A stretch of 64,000 bases of DNA from Aquimarina aggregata (GCF_001632745.1 NZ_LQRT01000024.1:124001-188000); one strand, 5' to 3'. Shown: positions 16,030 to 26,196, counted from the stretch's first letter. Notes: generated by a model not told the origin, from the sequence alone. Program-made: numbers and translations.

Positions 16030-17415
16030 ATGAGAAAAAGCTATTTTTTTATCCTGGTTTTAGTTTTAATGTCTTGCGAAAAAGATGATTATGTTGCTAT
16101 AGAATCAAATGATATAATAGACATTTCTAAAACAGGTCCACCATCAGGAGCAATAGGATTAGATAAGCAAGTTTTAGATGCTTTAGACAGTGTCTCTAAC
16201 GGCGTAGGAGCATCATTTTTTATGTTGCCAGAAAGTAATGATTACCCCAATATACCTCAAGACCCTTTGAACCCTATTACTGATGCTAAGGTAACACTCG
16301 GAAAATTGCTGTTTCATGAAACAGCAACAGGAGGAAACCCTAAAGTATCTGCTAATCTAGAGACGTATTCATGCGCTTCTTGTCATCATGCCGCTGCTGG
16401 ATTTGGTGCTGGCCTTAGACAGGGTTTGGGAGAAGGAGGAGCTGGATTTAGTCCTAATGGTAGTGGAAGAATAATAAATTCGATAACTCCTTTAAATCTA
16501 GTAGATATACAACCACTTAAATCTCCTACTATATTAAACTCGGCTTATCAGGATATAATGTTGTGGAACGGACAATTTGGAGGAACAGGAACAAATGCTG
16601 GTACAGAGGCAAGTTGGACTAACATTCCTGAGAATTTTACGGGACTTCAGGGAGTAGAAGTTCAAGCGATCAAAGGGCAAAATGTTCATAGATTATTGAT
16701 AAATGAAAATTTTGTAATCACTTTTGATTATAAAGAAATGTTTGATAATGCGTTCCCTAATGTACTGGAAAGCGAAAGGTATTCTGCAAATAATGCGGCT
16801 TTAGCAATTGCCGCATATGAACGAACAGTTTTACCTAATCTTTCGCCATGGCAACGATGGTTAAAAGGTGATTATAATGCTTTAAGCAAGGAAGAAAAAA
16901 GAGGTGCTAAAGTATTTTTTGGCAAAGGAAAATGTTATGAGTGCCATACTGGTCCTGCTTTAAATGATAAAAAATTCTATGCTTTTGGGATGGGCGATTT
17001 TGATAATTCAAGTCAGGCAATAGTATTAGCTGGAGTAAATTTTGATGATGTTAAAAAGGGACGAGGTGGGTTTACTAAAAAGACAAAAGATGAGTATAAG
17101 TTTAAAACACCAACACTTTATAATTTAGTCGATAATGGATTTTTTGGTCATGGCGGTACCTTTACTTCGGTTAGAGATGTGATTGAATATAAAAGTAATG
17201 GTGTACCACAAAGTAATGAAGTACCAATAGAAAACTTAGCAATTCAATTCGGAAACATAAACTTAAGTAATAAGCAAATGGATAATCTCACATTGTTTAT
17301 TGAAAATGGATTAAGAGACCCAAATTTGGATCGATATGTCCCGGCGGCTGTAAATTCAGGATTCTGTTTTCCAAACAATGACCCTACATCAAAAGTGGAT
17401 TTAGGATGTAACTAA
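16030..17415 (+). CDS. Di-haem cytochrome c peroxidase-like lipoprotein
   Basis: This 461-aa protein has lipidated C16 followed by EKDD and two haem c motifs, CASCH at 115-119 and CYECH at 302-306. It is a MauG/cytochrome c peroxidase superfamily member, longer than the enzyme at 4135-5187, with an insertion between haems that includes a glycine-rich stretch near 125-145. It probably acts at the outer membrane or cell surface. No partner gene sits beside it. Reduction of peroxide or oxidation of a protein or small substrate are both possible. Confidence 0.88.
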   Translation: MRKSYFFILVLVLMSCEKDDYVAIESNDIIDISKTGPPSGAIGLDKQVLDALDSVSNGVGASFFMLPESNDYPNIPQDPLNPITDAKVTLGKLLFHETATGGNPKVSANLETYSCASCHHAAAGFGAGLRQGLGEGGAGFSPNGSGRIINSITPLNLVDIQPLKSPTILNSAYQDIMLWNGQFGGTGTNAGTEASWTNIPENFTGLQGVEVQAIKGQNVHRLLINENFVITFDYKEMFDNAFPNVLESERYSANNAALAIAAYERTVLPNLSPWQRWLKGDYNALSKEEKRGAKVFFGKGKCYECHTGPALNDKKFYAFGMGDFDNSSQAIVLAGVNFDDVKKGRGGFTKKTKDEYKFKTPTLYNLVDNGFFGHGGTFTSVRDVIEYKSNGVPQSNEVPIENLAIQFGNINLSNKQMDNLTLFIENGLRDPNLDRYVPAAVNSGFCFPNNDPTSKVDLGCN

Positions 17416-17795
17416 TTTAAAGTTGCAATCCACCAAGTGTTACCGAAAGGATCTTTGAAACCCGCTCCTCTGGCACCATGGTCTTCTTCCATGGGTTCCA
17501 TAAGAGGAGTAGCACCTGCATCCAGTGCTTCGTAATAGGTATGGTCTGTGTCTTTTACATATACATACATTGATCCTGGGTGAGAAGGGTAATTTATTGA
17601 TGCTTCGGTAAGCAAAATGGTACTATCCCCTATTTTAATTTCAGAATGCTGTATGCGATTATCGACATCAAGAGTACGGATCATTTCTTGTGCTTGAAAT
17701 ATTTTTCTAATAAAATCGATAAAATCTTCGGCTTTTTCGACGACTAAATAGGGCATGGCTTGCTGATGGCCAGCTGTAATTTTCATTCGTTGCAT
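17412..17795 (-). CDS. VOC (glyoxalase/bleomycin resistance) family protein, PhnB-like
   Basis: This 127-aa protein has the paired beta-alpha-beta-beta-beta modules of the vicinal oxygen chelate fold. Visible are MPYLVVEKAEDFIDFIRKIFQAQ, HSEIKIGDSTILLTEAS, and the C-terminal PMEEDHGARGAGFKDPFGNTWW-type motif with an aspartate/histidine-rich metal loop. Members bind or transform small molecules using a metal. The exact role is unknown. Its stop overlaps the end of the convergent peroxidase gene by 4 bp. Confidence 0.88.
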   Translation of the reverse strand: MQRMKITAGHQQAMPYLVVEKAEDFIDFIRKIFQAQEMIRTLDVDNRIQHSEIKIGDSTILLTEASINYPSHPGSMYVYVKDTDHTYYEALDAGATPLMEPMEEDHGARGAGFKDPFGNTWWIATLN

Positions 17796-17858
17796 AGACT
17801 ACAATAGAGCGGTTTTTATATTCAACGAAGAAAAGGGTAAAAATATTCTATTTACTAA

Positions 17859-17904
17859 CAAAAATAAAGCTTGAAAACCAATTGATTTTCAAGCTTTATT
17901 TTTG
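17859..17904. terminator. Bidirectional hairpin terminator
   Basis: Perfect 19-base arms at 17859-17877 and 17886-17904 (CAAAAATAAAGC and complement), with an 8-base loop and A/T tracts on both sides. It lies downstream of the 24-18 kb minus-strand operon and upstream of the VOC gene. Confidence 0.85.
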
Positions 17905-17983
17905 TGAATACTTCACTCTTAAAGTCGCTAAAGAATCTTTTCTGCAGTTCCTTGACAGGTATAGTACAAAGTATCGTTTAGAT

Positions 17984-18625
17984 TTAATTATCCAATACAT
18001 TAAGAATCATATCAGTATTTGAGATAATCCCAGTGATAAATTTAGATCTAGAGATTTTAAGTTTTGATCCGGTAAAAGAGGATTCGGGATACGATTCATT
18101 AGTTAATCCATTAGAAAAGTTTCCTTCGTTTACAGGATTTTTACTTTCAATTAAAACAAGATTCTCATCATCTATAGACTGTATTTTATAGACCTTATTC
18201 ATAGTGGATACCAAATCCCCAATAGCTAACTTTTGTAAAATGAGCTCCTTTTGTTTATTATTTTGTGCCATAAAGGATTTCTGATAATCTGCATTGCTAT
18301 TAATTTCTGAATAGAAACCAATAGAAACAGCAAGAAGAAGGGCTAAAGCAATTGTACCTAAACTCCAATATCCCCACATCGGAACTTTTAGCTTTTTCCT
18401 CATTTCTTCTGCTGTTGTTTCTATAGTTGTATTCCAGAAGGCTTTTTTTATTTTTTTTCCAGTATCATGGCAAATTACTTGTGTAACTTTTTTAGGAAAA
18501 AGAAAGAAAGAAACTCTAACATCTCGACGAATCAATTGTAAGATCACCTTACCAGATTTGCAATTGTTAGTTTTTAATTCAAATACTTCTTCATCTACAA
18601 TATGTTCTTTAACAGATATCCACAT
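17984..18625 (-). CDS. Single-pass membrane protein of unknown function
   Basis: This 213-aa protein has a soluble N-terminal ~110 residues with two separated cysteines (NCKSGKV and VICHDTG, zinc-ribbon-like), one transmembrane segment at about 123-142 (YWSLGTIALALLLAVSIGFY) and a soluble C-terminal domain of ~70 residues. I do not recognise a family. It follows the LRR lipoprotein genes by 53 bp on the same strand and is followed by the terminator at 17859-17904, so it is probably the last gene of that operon. Confidence 0.65.
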   Translation of the reverse strand: MWISVKEHIVDEEVFELKTNNCKSGKVILQLIRRDVRVSFFLFPKKVTQVICHDTGKKIKKAFWNTTIETTAEEMRKKLKVPMWGYWSLGTIALALLLAVSIGFYSEINSNADYQKSFMAQNNKQKELILQKLAIGDLVSTMNKVYKIQSIDDENLVLIESKNPVNEGNFSNGLTNESYPESSFTGSKLKISRSKFITGIISNTDMILNVLDN

Positions 18626-18678
18626 AATTATATATTTTGTTTTTTCATTTCGATTATATCTACAATTAAAACATAATG

Positions 18679-20535
18679 CTACCTAATAGATATACTATTT
18701 CCATTTGCAACTAGTGTATCTCTGTCTGTTATTGCTTGTGCGGATAACACACCTTTGATTCTAATACTTTTTCCTGTTATAGCGGGTGTTATACTTACTA
18801 ATTGGTTTAGTACACTTTCTACAGCTGCATTAGAAAGACTACCCGGACTATCAAGTTCTAATCTAAAAAAATCTTGCGCAGAGGATATGTTTACCGAAGT
18901 TAGAATAGCAGTAGAATCTACATCTAAGATGTTAAAAGTAACAAGCTTTGTAAAGTTTAACATCTCCAGAACATTCTCTCGAATACTTATTTCTCGTATA
19001 TTCTTATTTACAAGTTCAAGATTTGGAAAAGTAATACTGGTGACGGTGTTATCTGAAATTATAAAACTATTAGCAATATCATTTCCTACAGAAGTTAGTA
19101 GCGGGAAAACTATTGTAGATAACGCATTATTAGAACTGACCACAAAAGATCCATTTACGGTTACTAAATTAGGAAAATCAAGGTTATTTAATAATGTATT
19201 ACTGAAAACAGAAAAGCTAGACCTTATTTCTGGGTTATCTCCACCTGTTGATGATAATAAAGGAAACGATAATGTTTCAAGAGCAGTATTAAGGCCGATA
19301 GATAAACTGTTATTTATGGACGTCAAATTGGGAAAAATAATAGTTTTTAAATTTTCATTATCACTAATGGTAAGACTTCCTTCTATAGTTTCTAAAGCAT
19401 CAAAACTGATACTACTTACTATTTTATTTTCTGAAATTGTGATCCTATCGATTTTAGTCAAACTAGAAAATCCTAGTGCTTCTAATTTTTCGTTTTCTTC
19501 GATACTTATAAATGATATTTCTTGTAATGCATCAAAATTTATATTTAGCAAATTACTTTGAGAAATTGTAAGAGATGGAATACTTACTAACTTAGGAAGT
19601 GAAAAAGAACTTAGATTTTCATTATTGCTTAAGGTAAATCTATTTGTAATAGCTACCAGCTCATTTGCCTCAAAAAGAGATAAATTTTGATTGTTGCTAA
19701 TAGTAAACCGTTCAATTTTGTCTAGATTTCCAAGATTTATTGTTGTAAGATTAGTATTGCTTTGAATGGAAATATCTGCGCCATCCTCAGAACTATTTGC
19801 TAGTAAAGGAATAGCTACCGAAATCATATCTTCATTACTAGACAATGATAAACTACTACTTAAAGTGGTTAACTTAGGCAAAATAAAAGAGGACATTTTA
19901 GTACTTGTAAGACTTATGCTTCCGGCTGTTTCTAGAGTATTCAAATCTAAGTTTGATAAATTAGGCAATGATCGCAACCTAAGAAAGTTTATTTCTTTTA
20001 AGACAGGAAAAGCAAGTGTTTCTAGAAGTTGATTTCCTCTAAACTGAATGCCTGATATTCCCGAAAGTGCATTCAGGTTTACATTTGTTAATGTAGCATT
20101 GTTTTCTATGTCTATACGACTTACGTTACTTAACGCTTCTAAATTAATACTTGCTAATACATCATTAGAGTATATATCAATATCTTGAGTAACAGAAGTC
20201 AAATTTGGAATCGCAATACTTTGCAAGGTTTTATTGTCTTTTACTTCTAGTCTAACAAGAGATGTAATGTCTGGAAGCTCCAGAGATGTTAATTCTGTAG
20301 TATTAATAACTAAAAGAGTATGCGTATTTTTTCCAAAATTTTCTGCTATAATTTGGGTAGCTTCTTCATTAGTTACATCTCCGGCAAATACTAAAAACTC
20401 TAATCCATCATTACTGCCATTAACACCATCAACACCATCTTCGCCATTGATACCATCCATACCATCTTCGCCTTCACATGAAAGAACAGTTATAGCTAAT
20501 GTTATTAGTAAAAATCTAAGAAATATATATTTCAT
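18679..20535 (-). CDS. Leucine-rich-repeat-like surface lipoprotein, paralogue 3
   Basis: This 618-aa protein has lipidated C20, then a short DG-rich linker (EGEDGMDGINGEDGVDG) and a long array of ~22-residue repeats with the pattern L-x-x-I-x-F/L-x-x-L-x5-I/L-x-I-x-x-N, running to about residue 560. The repeats resemble BspA-like or receptor-L-domain leucine-rich repeats, which form curved solenoids used for adhesion or ligand binding. The C-terminal ~50 residues (TPAITGKSIRIKG and AITDRDTLVANGNSISI) are shared with the two upstream paralogues. It is third in a tandem set. The acidic residues after the cysteine suggest surface display. Confidence 0.82.
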   Translation of the reverse strand: MKYIFLRFLLITLAITVLSCEGEDGMDGINGEDGVDGVNGSNDGLEFLVFAGDVTNEEATQIIAENFGKNTHTLLVINTTELTSLELPDITSLVRLEVKDNKTLQSIAIPNLTSVTQDIDIYSNDVLASINLEALSNVSRIDIENNATLTNVNLNALSGISGIQFRGNQLLETLAFPVLKEINFLRLRSLPNLSNLDLNTLETAGSISLTSTKMSSFILPKLTTLSSSLSLSSNEDMISVAIPLLANSSEDGADISIQSNTNLTTINLGNLDKIERFTISNNQNLSLFEANELVAITNRFTLSNNENLSSFSLPKLVSIPSLTISQSNLLNINFDALQEISFISIEENEKLEALGFSSLTKIDRITISENKIVSSISFDALETIEGSLTISDNENLKTIIFPNLTSINNSLSIGLNTALETLSFPLLSSTGGDNPEIRSSFSVFSNTLLNNLDFPNLVTVNGSFVVSSNNALSTIVFPLLTSVGNDIANSFIISDNTVTSITFPNLELVNKNIREISIRENVLEMLNFTKLVTFNILDVDSTAILTSVNISSAQDFFRLELDSPGSLSNAAVESVLNQLVSITPAITGKSIRIKGVLSAQAITDRDTLVANGNSISIR

Positions 20536-20568
20536 AATTAAATGATTTAGTTTTATGTGTTTTTAAAA

Positions 20569-22464
20569 TTATTCTCTAATACTAACCGTATTGTTATTAG
20601 TTCTAAGTGTTTCAATATCAAGTAAGGCCTGATCAGATGCTACTCCTGTAATTGAAATTCTTTTCTGAGTAATTGCGGGAGTTATATTTACTAGCCTTGT
20701 GATGATATTATTTATTACTGAGGTAGATAATCTACCAGGGCTGTTTAAGTCTAATCTTGAAAATTGTTGAATAGAAGAAAGATTTACTTGTGTTAATAAT
20801 ACAGTAGAATCTATATTTAAAAATAATAAAGTACTGAGGCTACTAAAATCTAAAGTCTCAAGAGCATTTTCAGAAATATCGATAGTTCGAATAGATTTTA
20901 CTGTGATAAGGCTTGGAAATGAGATGTTCTTTACGAGATTATTATTCCTTATCCTAAGATCCGAAGTAATGTCATTACCAACAGAAGTTAATAATGGAAA
21001 CGATATAGAAGTCAACGCACTATTATTTGAAATAGTAAGCCCTCCGAGTTCGATTTTCTGCAGTGCTGGGAAAGTAAGCTCATTTATCAAAGGATTATTT
21101 TCTATATTGAAATTAGAACGTCTTTGATCACCTACTAAAGCTAACATAGGAAATGATATTTCTGATAATACATCATTATTTGCTATAGAGAAGGAGGATT
21201 CAGAAGTTTTTAAATTCGGAAAAGAAATAATCGAAAGTTTTGGGTTTGTACCCATAGATAAACTTCCTTCATTATTTTCTAGAGCAGAAAAATCAATATT
21301 AATCAGTTCTTCGTTTCCAGAAATACTAATTCCATCACTACTATTTAATTTAGAAAAATCAATACTTGTAAGCACTGGATTTTGTGAAAACTGAATGCTT
21401 CTGGTACTTTGGGTTACATTAGAAAATACAATACTTGTTAATTGTTGATTTTCAGAAATAAATGCACCATTACAGCTGGTCATATTAGGAAATGAAATTG
21501 TTTGTACTTTAGGATTGGCACTAAAAGAAATACGCCCTGCTGATATAATGGCATCTGTATTAAGTGAGGTTAAATTTTCATTATTTCTAATAGATATATC
21601 ACCAAAATTAGTAAGAGCACTAAGGTTAATTGTAGTAAGGCTTGAATTACTTATCAAAGAAACCTCACTATCATCCTCTTCATCAAAAACAGAGTTACTG
21701 TTATATGTATTTGAAGCAGTTAGTGCAGGTAGGTTTACCGTTTCTAAACCAGGATTACTAGTAATATCAATTCGTTCAGAAGTTGATAACTTAGGAAAAT
21801 CAATAGTAGTTAGTTTTTCATTATTTCTCACTCTTAAAAAATCAATTGTTTCTAGAGATGCCGCATTTATTGAGGTTAGATTTTGAAGTGATTGTAGTGT
21901 TAGAAAATCTATATTTTGAATGTTTTGTAAGTTTAAGCTTTCTAACAAAGGAACTTCTTCAATTCTAAGGCCTGTAAGTGTATTTAAGTTAGTAAAATTG
22001 ATAGTAGTTAAGACAGTATTGTCAATGATACTAAAACTCCCGAAACTACCATCTAATTTGGCTAAATCAATAATTTCTAATGTCTTATTAGAGCGAATGT
22101 TTACTTCTTCGAAAGCAGATTCTAGATTGGGTAGCGATAATCGTTGTAGGTTTTCGTTTCCAATCACCTCAAGATTCACTAAAGTGGTAATTTCGGGTAG
22201 CTCTATGCTTGTTAGGTTGGTTGTATTTTTGATAAGTAAGGTATGTGTGTTTTTACCTGCAGTTTCTGCTGCCAATGCTATGGCTTCTTCATTTGTGATA
22301 TCTCCAGAAAAGACAAGATATCCAAATCCATTATCTGTTCCATCTGTTCCGTTTACACCATCAATACCATTGGTACCATCTATACCATCTTCTCCATCAG
22401 AACTACAAGAAAAGGTGGTTATCAATATGGTTATTAATAAAAATTTAAAGGATATATATTTCAT
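20569..22464 (-). CDS. Leucine-rich-repeat-like surface lipoprotein, paralogue 2
   Basis: This 631-aa protein has the same architecture as its neighbours: signal peptide, C20 (ITTFSC), linker SSDGEDGIDGTNGIDGVNG, LRR-like repeats, and a conserved C-terminal cap containing TPAITQKRISITG. An acidic insertion (FDEEDDSEV, near residue 255) breaks the repeat rhythm and is absent from the other two. It lies 58 bp after paralogue 1 and 33 bp before paralogue 3, so all three are probably cotranscribed. Confidence 0.82.
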   Translation of the reverse strand: MKYISFKFLLITILITTFSCSSDGEDGIDGTNGIDGVNGTDGTDNGFGYLVFSGDITNEEAIALAAETAGKNTHTLLIKNTTNLTSIELPEITTLVNLEVIGNENLQRLSLPNLESAFEEVNIRSNKTLEIIDLAKLDGSFGSFSIIDNTVLTTINFTNLNTLTGLRIEEVPLLESLNLQNIQNIDFLTLQSLQNLTSINAASLETIDFLRVRNNEKLTTIDFPKLSTSERIDITSNPGLETVNLPALTASNTYNSNSVFDEEDDSEVSLISNSSLTTINLSALTNFGDISIRNNENLTSLNTDAIISAGRISFSANPKVQTISFPNMTSCNGAFISENQQLTSIVFSNVTQSTRSIQFSQNPVLTSIDFSKLNSSDGISISGNEELINIDFSALENNEGSLSMGTNPKLSIISFPNLKTSESSFSIANNDVLSEISFPMLALVGDQRRSNFNIENNPLINELTFPALQKIELGGLTISNNSALTSISFPLLTSVGNDITSDLRIRNNNLVKNISFPSLITVKSIRTIDISENALETLDFSSLSTLLFLNIDSTVLLTQVNLSSIQQFSRLDLNSPGRLSTSVINNIITRLVNITPAITQKRISITGVASDQALLDIETLRTNNNTVSIRE

Positions 22465-22522
22465 AATTAATGAGTCTATGTTTTGTTTCTTTTATACTAT
22501 TACAAACTATGTTTTGATACGG

Positions 22523-23971
22523 TTAATCTCTAATACTAATAGTATTTCCATTAGTTCTTAAAGTTTCTATATCTGTTATTGCTTGAGAGGATGCAGTACC
22601 TCTTAAAGAAATTCTTTTTCCGGTAAGGAGAGGAGTTATATTTACCAATCGTGTGATTAAACCATCAATTTCAGTACTTGCAAGTCGACTAAGACTTATA
22701 GAATCAAAATCTTGAATAGAAGATAAGTTTGCGGTTGTTAATGTTGTAGTTGAAAACAGTCTAAAGTCAGTAACAACAGCTAATTTGTTTAAATCAATAG
22801 ATTCTAGAGTATTAGCTCGAATATCAATACTTGAAGATGAAATTTGGCCTAAAGTCTCTAGATTAGGGAAAGAAATAGTATTTAGAAGATCGTTATCTCT
22901 CATAGTAATACGACCTCTAAACTCGTCTCCTACCAATGTTAGTAAAGGAAAAGATAGTGCTTGCAACGCAGCGTTATCTATTATGGAAATAGTACTATTA
23001 ACCTGTTGCAATGCATCAAAGTTAATACTGGCTAATGCTTCATTACGAGATATGTCAATGGAGAGCGTGTTTTGTAAACTAGCAAAAGAAACAGTATTTA
23101 ATAAGATATTACTAGTAATTCTAATAGAAGAATTTGCCGATACCAAGTCATCTAGTATCAATGAAGTCAAATTAGGATTTGATCCTATAGAAATACGACC
23201 TGCATTGGATATGTTTGTCAATACAATAGTTTTTAGAGCTTGATTACCATTAATAGAGAAAGAACCAAGGTTCTCAGGATCAGTTGTGATTGATTCTGGC
23301 AAACTAAATTCTTCGATCATATCATTATTAGAAAAACTAAATGATGATATTTCCATTAGGTTGGGAAACGTTAGATTCGTCAGGTTTTCTTGATTTGAAA
23401 TAGTTAATAGACCTACTTTGGACAATAAGGGTAGATCAATATTTTCTAGTGCCATATTATTAGAAATAGAAATCCTTTGTGCATCAATAATGTTATTTAA
23501 ATTAATAGTGTTAAGCATATTATTATTGCTAATCGAAAAATTTCCTAATGAAGTTTTTAAGTTTTCAAAATTGATATTTTCAAGTACAGGGTTGCTATTT
23601 ATAGTTGCCGACTCTATAATAGATTCTAGATTGGATAATGAAATACTTTGTAATTTTTCATTATTAAAGACATTTAAGATTACCAAGTTCGAGATCGAGG
23701 ATACATCTAAGGTTGTTAAATTAGTGGTATTGGTAACTATTATGGTATGTGTATTTTTTCCGGCATTTTCGGCAATGATAGAGGCGGCTTCCTCATTAGT
23801 GACGTCTGCAGAGAATGCAATAATTCCTAATCCGTTGCTTGTTCCATCTGCGCCATTTGTTCCATCGATTCCATCAATACCGTTAGTTCCATCTTCCCCA
23901 TCTTCAGGGCTACAGGAAAAAATGGTTATGGCTAGTGTTGCCAAAAGAAATCTAATAAAAGTATTTTTCAT
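22523..23971 (-). CDS. Leucine-rich-repeat-like surface lipoprotein, paralogue 1
   Basis: This 482-aa protein is the first and shortest of the three tandem paralogues. Lipidated C20 is followed by SPEDGEDGTNGIDGIDG, then a region GLGIIAFSADVTNEEAASII shared by all three, then fewer LRR-like repeats and the common C-terminal cap. The difference in length from paralogues 2 and 3 is mainly repeat number, as expected for recombination within the array. A -7 promoter element lies 42-49 bases before the ATG. Confidence 0.82.
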   Translation of the reverse strand: MKNTFIRFLLATLAITIFSCSPEDGEDGTNGIDGIDGTNGADGTSNGLGIIAFSADVTNEEAASIIAENAGKNTHTIIVTNTTNLTTLDVSSISNLVILNVFNNEKLQSISLSNLESIIESATINSNPVLENINFENLKTSLGNFSISNNNMLNTINLNNIIDAQRISISNNMALENIDLPLLSKVGLLTISNQENLTNLTFPNLMEISSFSFSNNDMIEEFSLPESITTDPENLGSFSINGNQALKTIVLTNISNAGRISIGSNPNLTSLILDDLVSANSSIRITSNILLNTVSFASLQNTLSIDISRNEALASINFDALQQVNSTISIIDNAALQALSFPLLTLVGDEFRGRITMRDNDLLNTISFPNLETLGQISSSSIDIRANTLESIDLNKLAVVTDFRLFSTTTLTTANLSSIQDFDSISLSRLASTEIDGLITRLVNITPLLTGKRISLRGTASSQAITDIETLRTNGNTISIRD

Positions 23972-24012
23972 AACTAATAAAATCTAGGTTTTGTTTTCCA
24001 AATTATTTTGCT

Positions 24013-24020
24013 CAAATGTA
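24013..24020 (-). promoter_or_regulatory. -7 promoter element of the LRR lipoprotein operon
   Basis: Minus-strand TACATTTG matches TAnnTTTG and ends 41 bases before the ATG at 23971. No TTG is seen 17-23 bases upstream. This would drive the four genes from 23971 to 17984. Confidence 0.4.
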
Positions 24021-24090
24021 GTAGAGTAGTATTGGAAAAGCGTACCAGATTATAATATGGCACACGTAGTTTTTGCGAATAATCAGAGTA

Positions 24091-24393
24091 TTACCAAAAA
24101 CCTAGTGTTGGAAGAAATGTCAGAGCCAAAGCTATATACACAGCTATAATAGAACTTAGTGTTGCAATAAAAAATCGAGTACCGTTATTACTTTTAGGAA
24201 ACAGAATAATAGATAGAATACTAATGATGCTTACAAGGCAGATTAAAAATAATCCACCACAAATAATAGCCATAAAAAAACCGCCTAACCCATCTGCACC
24301 ATGATCTGCAAAATGAACAAAATAGATGTACAATCCTAAAAAAAGAAGAGCAAATGTAGCAAGTATACTTAAAAGCACTTTTAGTAAGTTCAT
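24091..24393 (-). CDS. Small membrane protein, function unknown
   Basis: This 100-aa protein has three hydrophobic segments: about 5-28, 38-64 and 75-98. Short polar turns separate them, and a glycine-rich loop (DHGADGLGGFF) follows the first segment. No family is recognised. It lies between the TPR/AraC regulator gene (95 bp away) and the LRR operon, on the same strand as both. Confidence 0.6.
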   Translation of the reverse strand: MNLLKVLLSILATFALLFLGLYIYFVHFADHGADGLGGFFMAIICGGLFLICLVSIISILSIILFPKSNNGTRFFIATLSSIIAVYIALALTFLPTLGFW

Positions 24394-24488
24394 GCTTAAT
24401 TTATTTAATATTAGATTTGAAAAGTAATATTAAATACTGTTTAAACCGTTTCAACTTATAAAATGAGGCGTATACTTTCCTGTTGTAT

Positions 24489-26150
24489 TTAAAGAGAGTT
24501 TGAGTGTTTTTTTTGATATTCTGTAGGAGTAAGCCCTACTAGATTTTTAAAAACCCGGTTAAAAGAAGTCTTGCTAGGAAACCCTGCTTCATATCCAATA
24601 GCTAAAATCTTGTAATGTTTATATCTTGGATTTTTCATCAATTGTTTTGCTTGATCAACTCGATACAAATTGATAAAACTATTAAAGTTTTTTTTGAAAC
24701 AAGCATTAAGAACCTCAGAGAAAAGATGAACGCTCATATCTAAATTTTTGGCAATATCAGATTGTTTAATTTCATGATCTAGATATGGTTTTTTTTCTTC
24801 CATATATTCCAAAACATTCTTCATATGCTTTTCTTGCTCTTGAAGTGAAAATGAGGTTTTTTTAAACTCTTTAGATTGTGAATTTTGTTCAGAGATTTTT
24901 TGTTTATGATTGGTAAGAGCAATCGTATTTAATTTGTCTTTTAAAACCTCGTTTTCACTTTTTAGTAATAGTTTATCTCCCTGAAGTTGAATTGATTCTT
25001 CTTTTAATTTTCTACGTCTATTCCAATAAATTATTGAAGACACAATGAATAAAATAACTAAAACTACTCCGGCAAAAATAGATAATTGTTTTTCTTTACT
25101 AAGAAATACAATGGATTCTTGTTGTTGAGATATAATATCAGATTTGATTTCAGATTCTTTTTCAACTTTGAGTCGTTGTGCTTTAGATAAAGTTTTAAAA
25201 TATTGATCTCTGGTTTGAGTATATGCCTTTTGTTCTCCTAAAGATTTTTTTAGCTTACCCAAAGACTCATAGACTTGTGCCAAATAGTTATGAGCATCCA
25301 TCTTAATTTTCAGAAACCCTCCAGAAACCCCAATGTCTTTGGCTTCTTCTAGAGGAGTTAGCGCTTTTGCGTATTTTTCTAGACCAATATATGCTGCACC
25401 AATAGTTATTTGGGTTAAGGCTTTACTTTCTATAGATTCTTTATTGGTAATTAACTCTAATACTTCTGAACTATTTTTAATGACGTCTTCGTATTTTTTT
25501 TCCTTTAGATAACACTCGGATATATTGATCATTGTTCTAATCAAATTATCATCACGATTCATTTTAATCGCCAGTTTTTTAGATAGTTTCATGTACGTCA
25601 AGGCTTCATGAAACTTTTTTTGATTTAAATATGCTGTACCCAATACGCTATATGCAACGTTTTCAAACTCTTCAGTATTATCATGATCTTTGGATAGTTC
25701 AAGAGCCTTTTTCATAGCCAAAATCGCTAACTCAGAATTACCTAATGAATTGTGTAGATTCCCTAAATTAGTTTCAATAAGGATTTTTAAATAAGAACCA
25801 TTAGGTAGTACAGTAACTAGCTTTTCAGCTTCAAGGTATGACTCTAACGATTTTTCGTATTGATCTGTTTGTTGATAATAAATAGCAATGTTTACCAAAG
25901 ATCTAACCCTAATTTCTTCTAAATCATTGGCAATTGCAATTGCCAAAACAATATCACTGTACGTTTTAAAAGTATTTAGATCACCAACTCTATAGGCTTC
26001 TCTAGATAGGTTTTTATATTTAGTAATACTATCTTGAGGTGAGTTTACTACTTTGTTATATAATGAAAAATCAATATCCAAAGAGTCTTGCGCAAAGACA
26101 GATATGATATTAATACAGAGTACAAAGATGGTATATAGGACTTTCTGCAT
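24489..26150 (-). CDS. TPR-containing membrane-anchored AraC-family regulator
   Basis: This 553-aa one-component regulator has a signal peptide-like start (1-20) and a periplasmic TPR array from about 60 to 330. One transmembrane segment lies at about 356-375 (IFAGVVLVILFIVSSIIYW), followed by a coiled coil. The cytosolic AraC-type double helix-turn-helix covers about 455-548 (SDIAKNLDMSVHLFSEVLN, then HYKILAIGYEAGFPSKTSFNRVFKNLVGLTPTEY). Such hybrids are expanded in Bacteroidota and are thought to sense periplasmic or metabolic signals. The target genes are unknown. A related protein is encoded at 31159-32889. Confidence 0.88.
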   Translation of the reverse strand: MQKVLYTIFVLCINIISVFAQDSLDIDFSLYNKVVNSPQDSITKYKNLSREAYRVGDLNTFKTYSDIVLAIAIANDLEEIRVRSLVNIAIYYQQTDQYEKSLESYLEAEKLVTVLPNGSYLKILIETNLGNLHNSLGNSELAILAMKKALELSKDHDNTEEFENVAYSVLGTAYLNQKKFHEALTYMKLSKKLAIKMNRDDNLIRTMINISECYLKEKKYEDVIKNSSEVLELITNKESIESKALTQITIGAAYIGLEKYAKALTPLEEAKDIGVSGGFLKIKMDAHNYLAQVYESLGKLKKSLGEQKAYTQTRDQYFKTLSKAQRLKVEKESEIKSDIISQQQESIVFLSKEKQLSIFAGVVLVILFIVSSIIYWNRRRKLKEESIQLQGDKLLLKSENEVLKDKLNTIALTNHKQKISEQNSQSKEFKKTSFSLQEQEKHMKNVLEYMEEKKPYLDHEIKQSDIAKNLDMSVHLFSEVLNACFKKNFNSFINLYRVDQAKQLMKNPRYKHYKILAIGYEAGFPSKTSFNRVFKNLVGLTPTEYQKKHSNSL

Positions 26151-26196
26151 TTTGACGGAGGCTATAAGAATACTTTTTAATAAGTAAACTATTTTT

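Noticed and set aside
18755..19561. 268-aa plus-strand ORF opposite the LRR lipoprotein
   Set aside because: It mirrors the repeats of the real gene on the other strand. No start context or family was recognised.
20400..23900. Repeated DG/GN-rich triplets near the lipoprotein N-termini as a possible DNA repeat or CRISPR-like array
   Set aside because: The repetition is in coding sequence (DGxDGxNG linkers), is only a few units long, and has no spacers.
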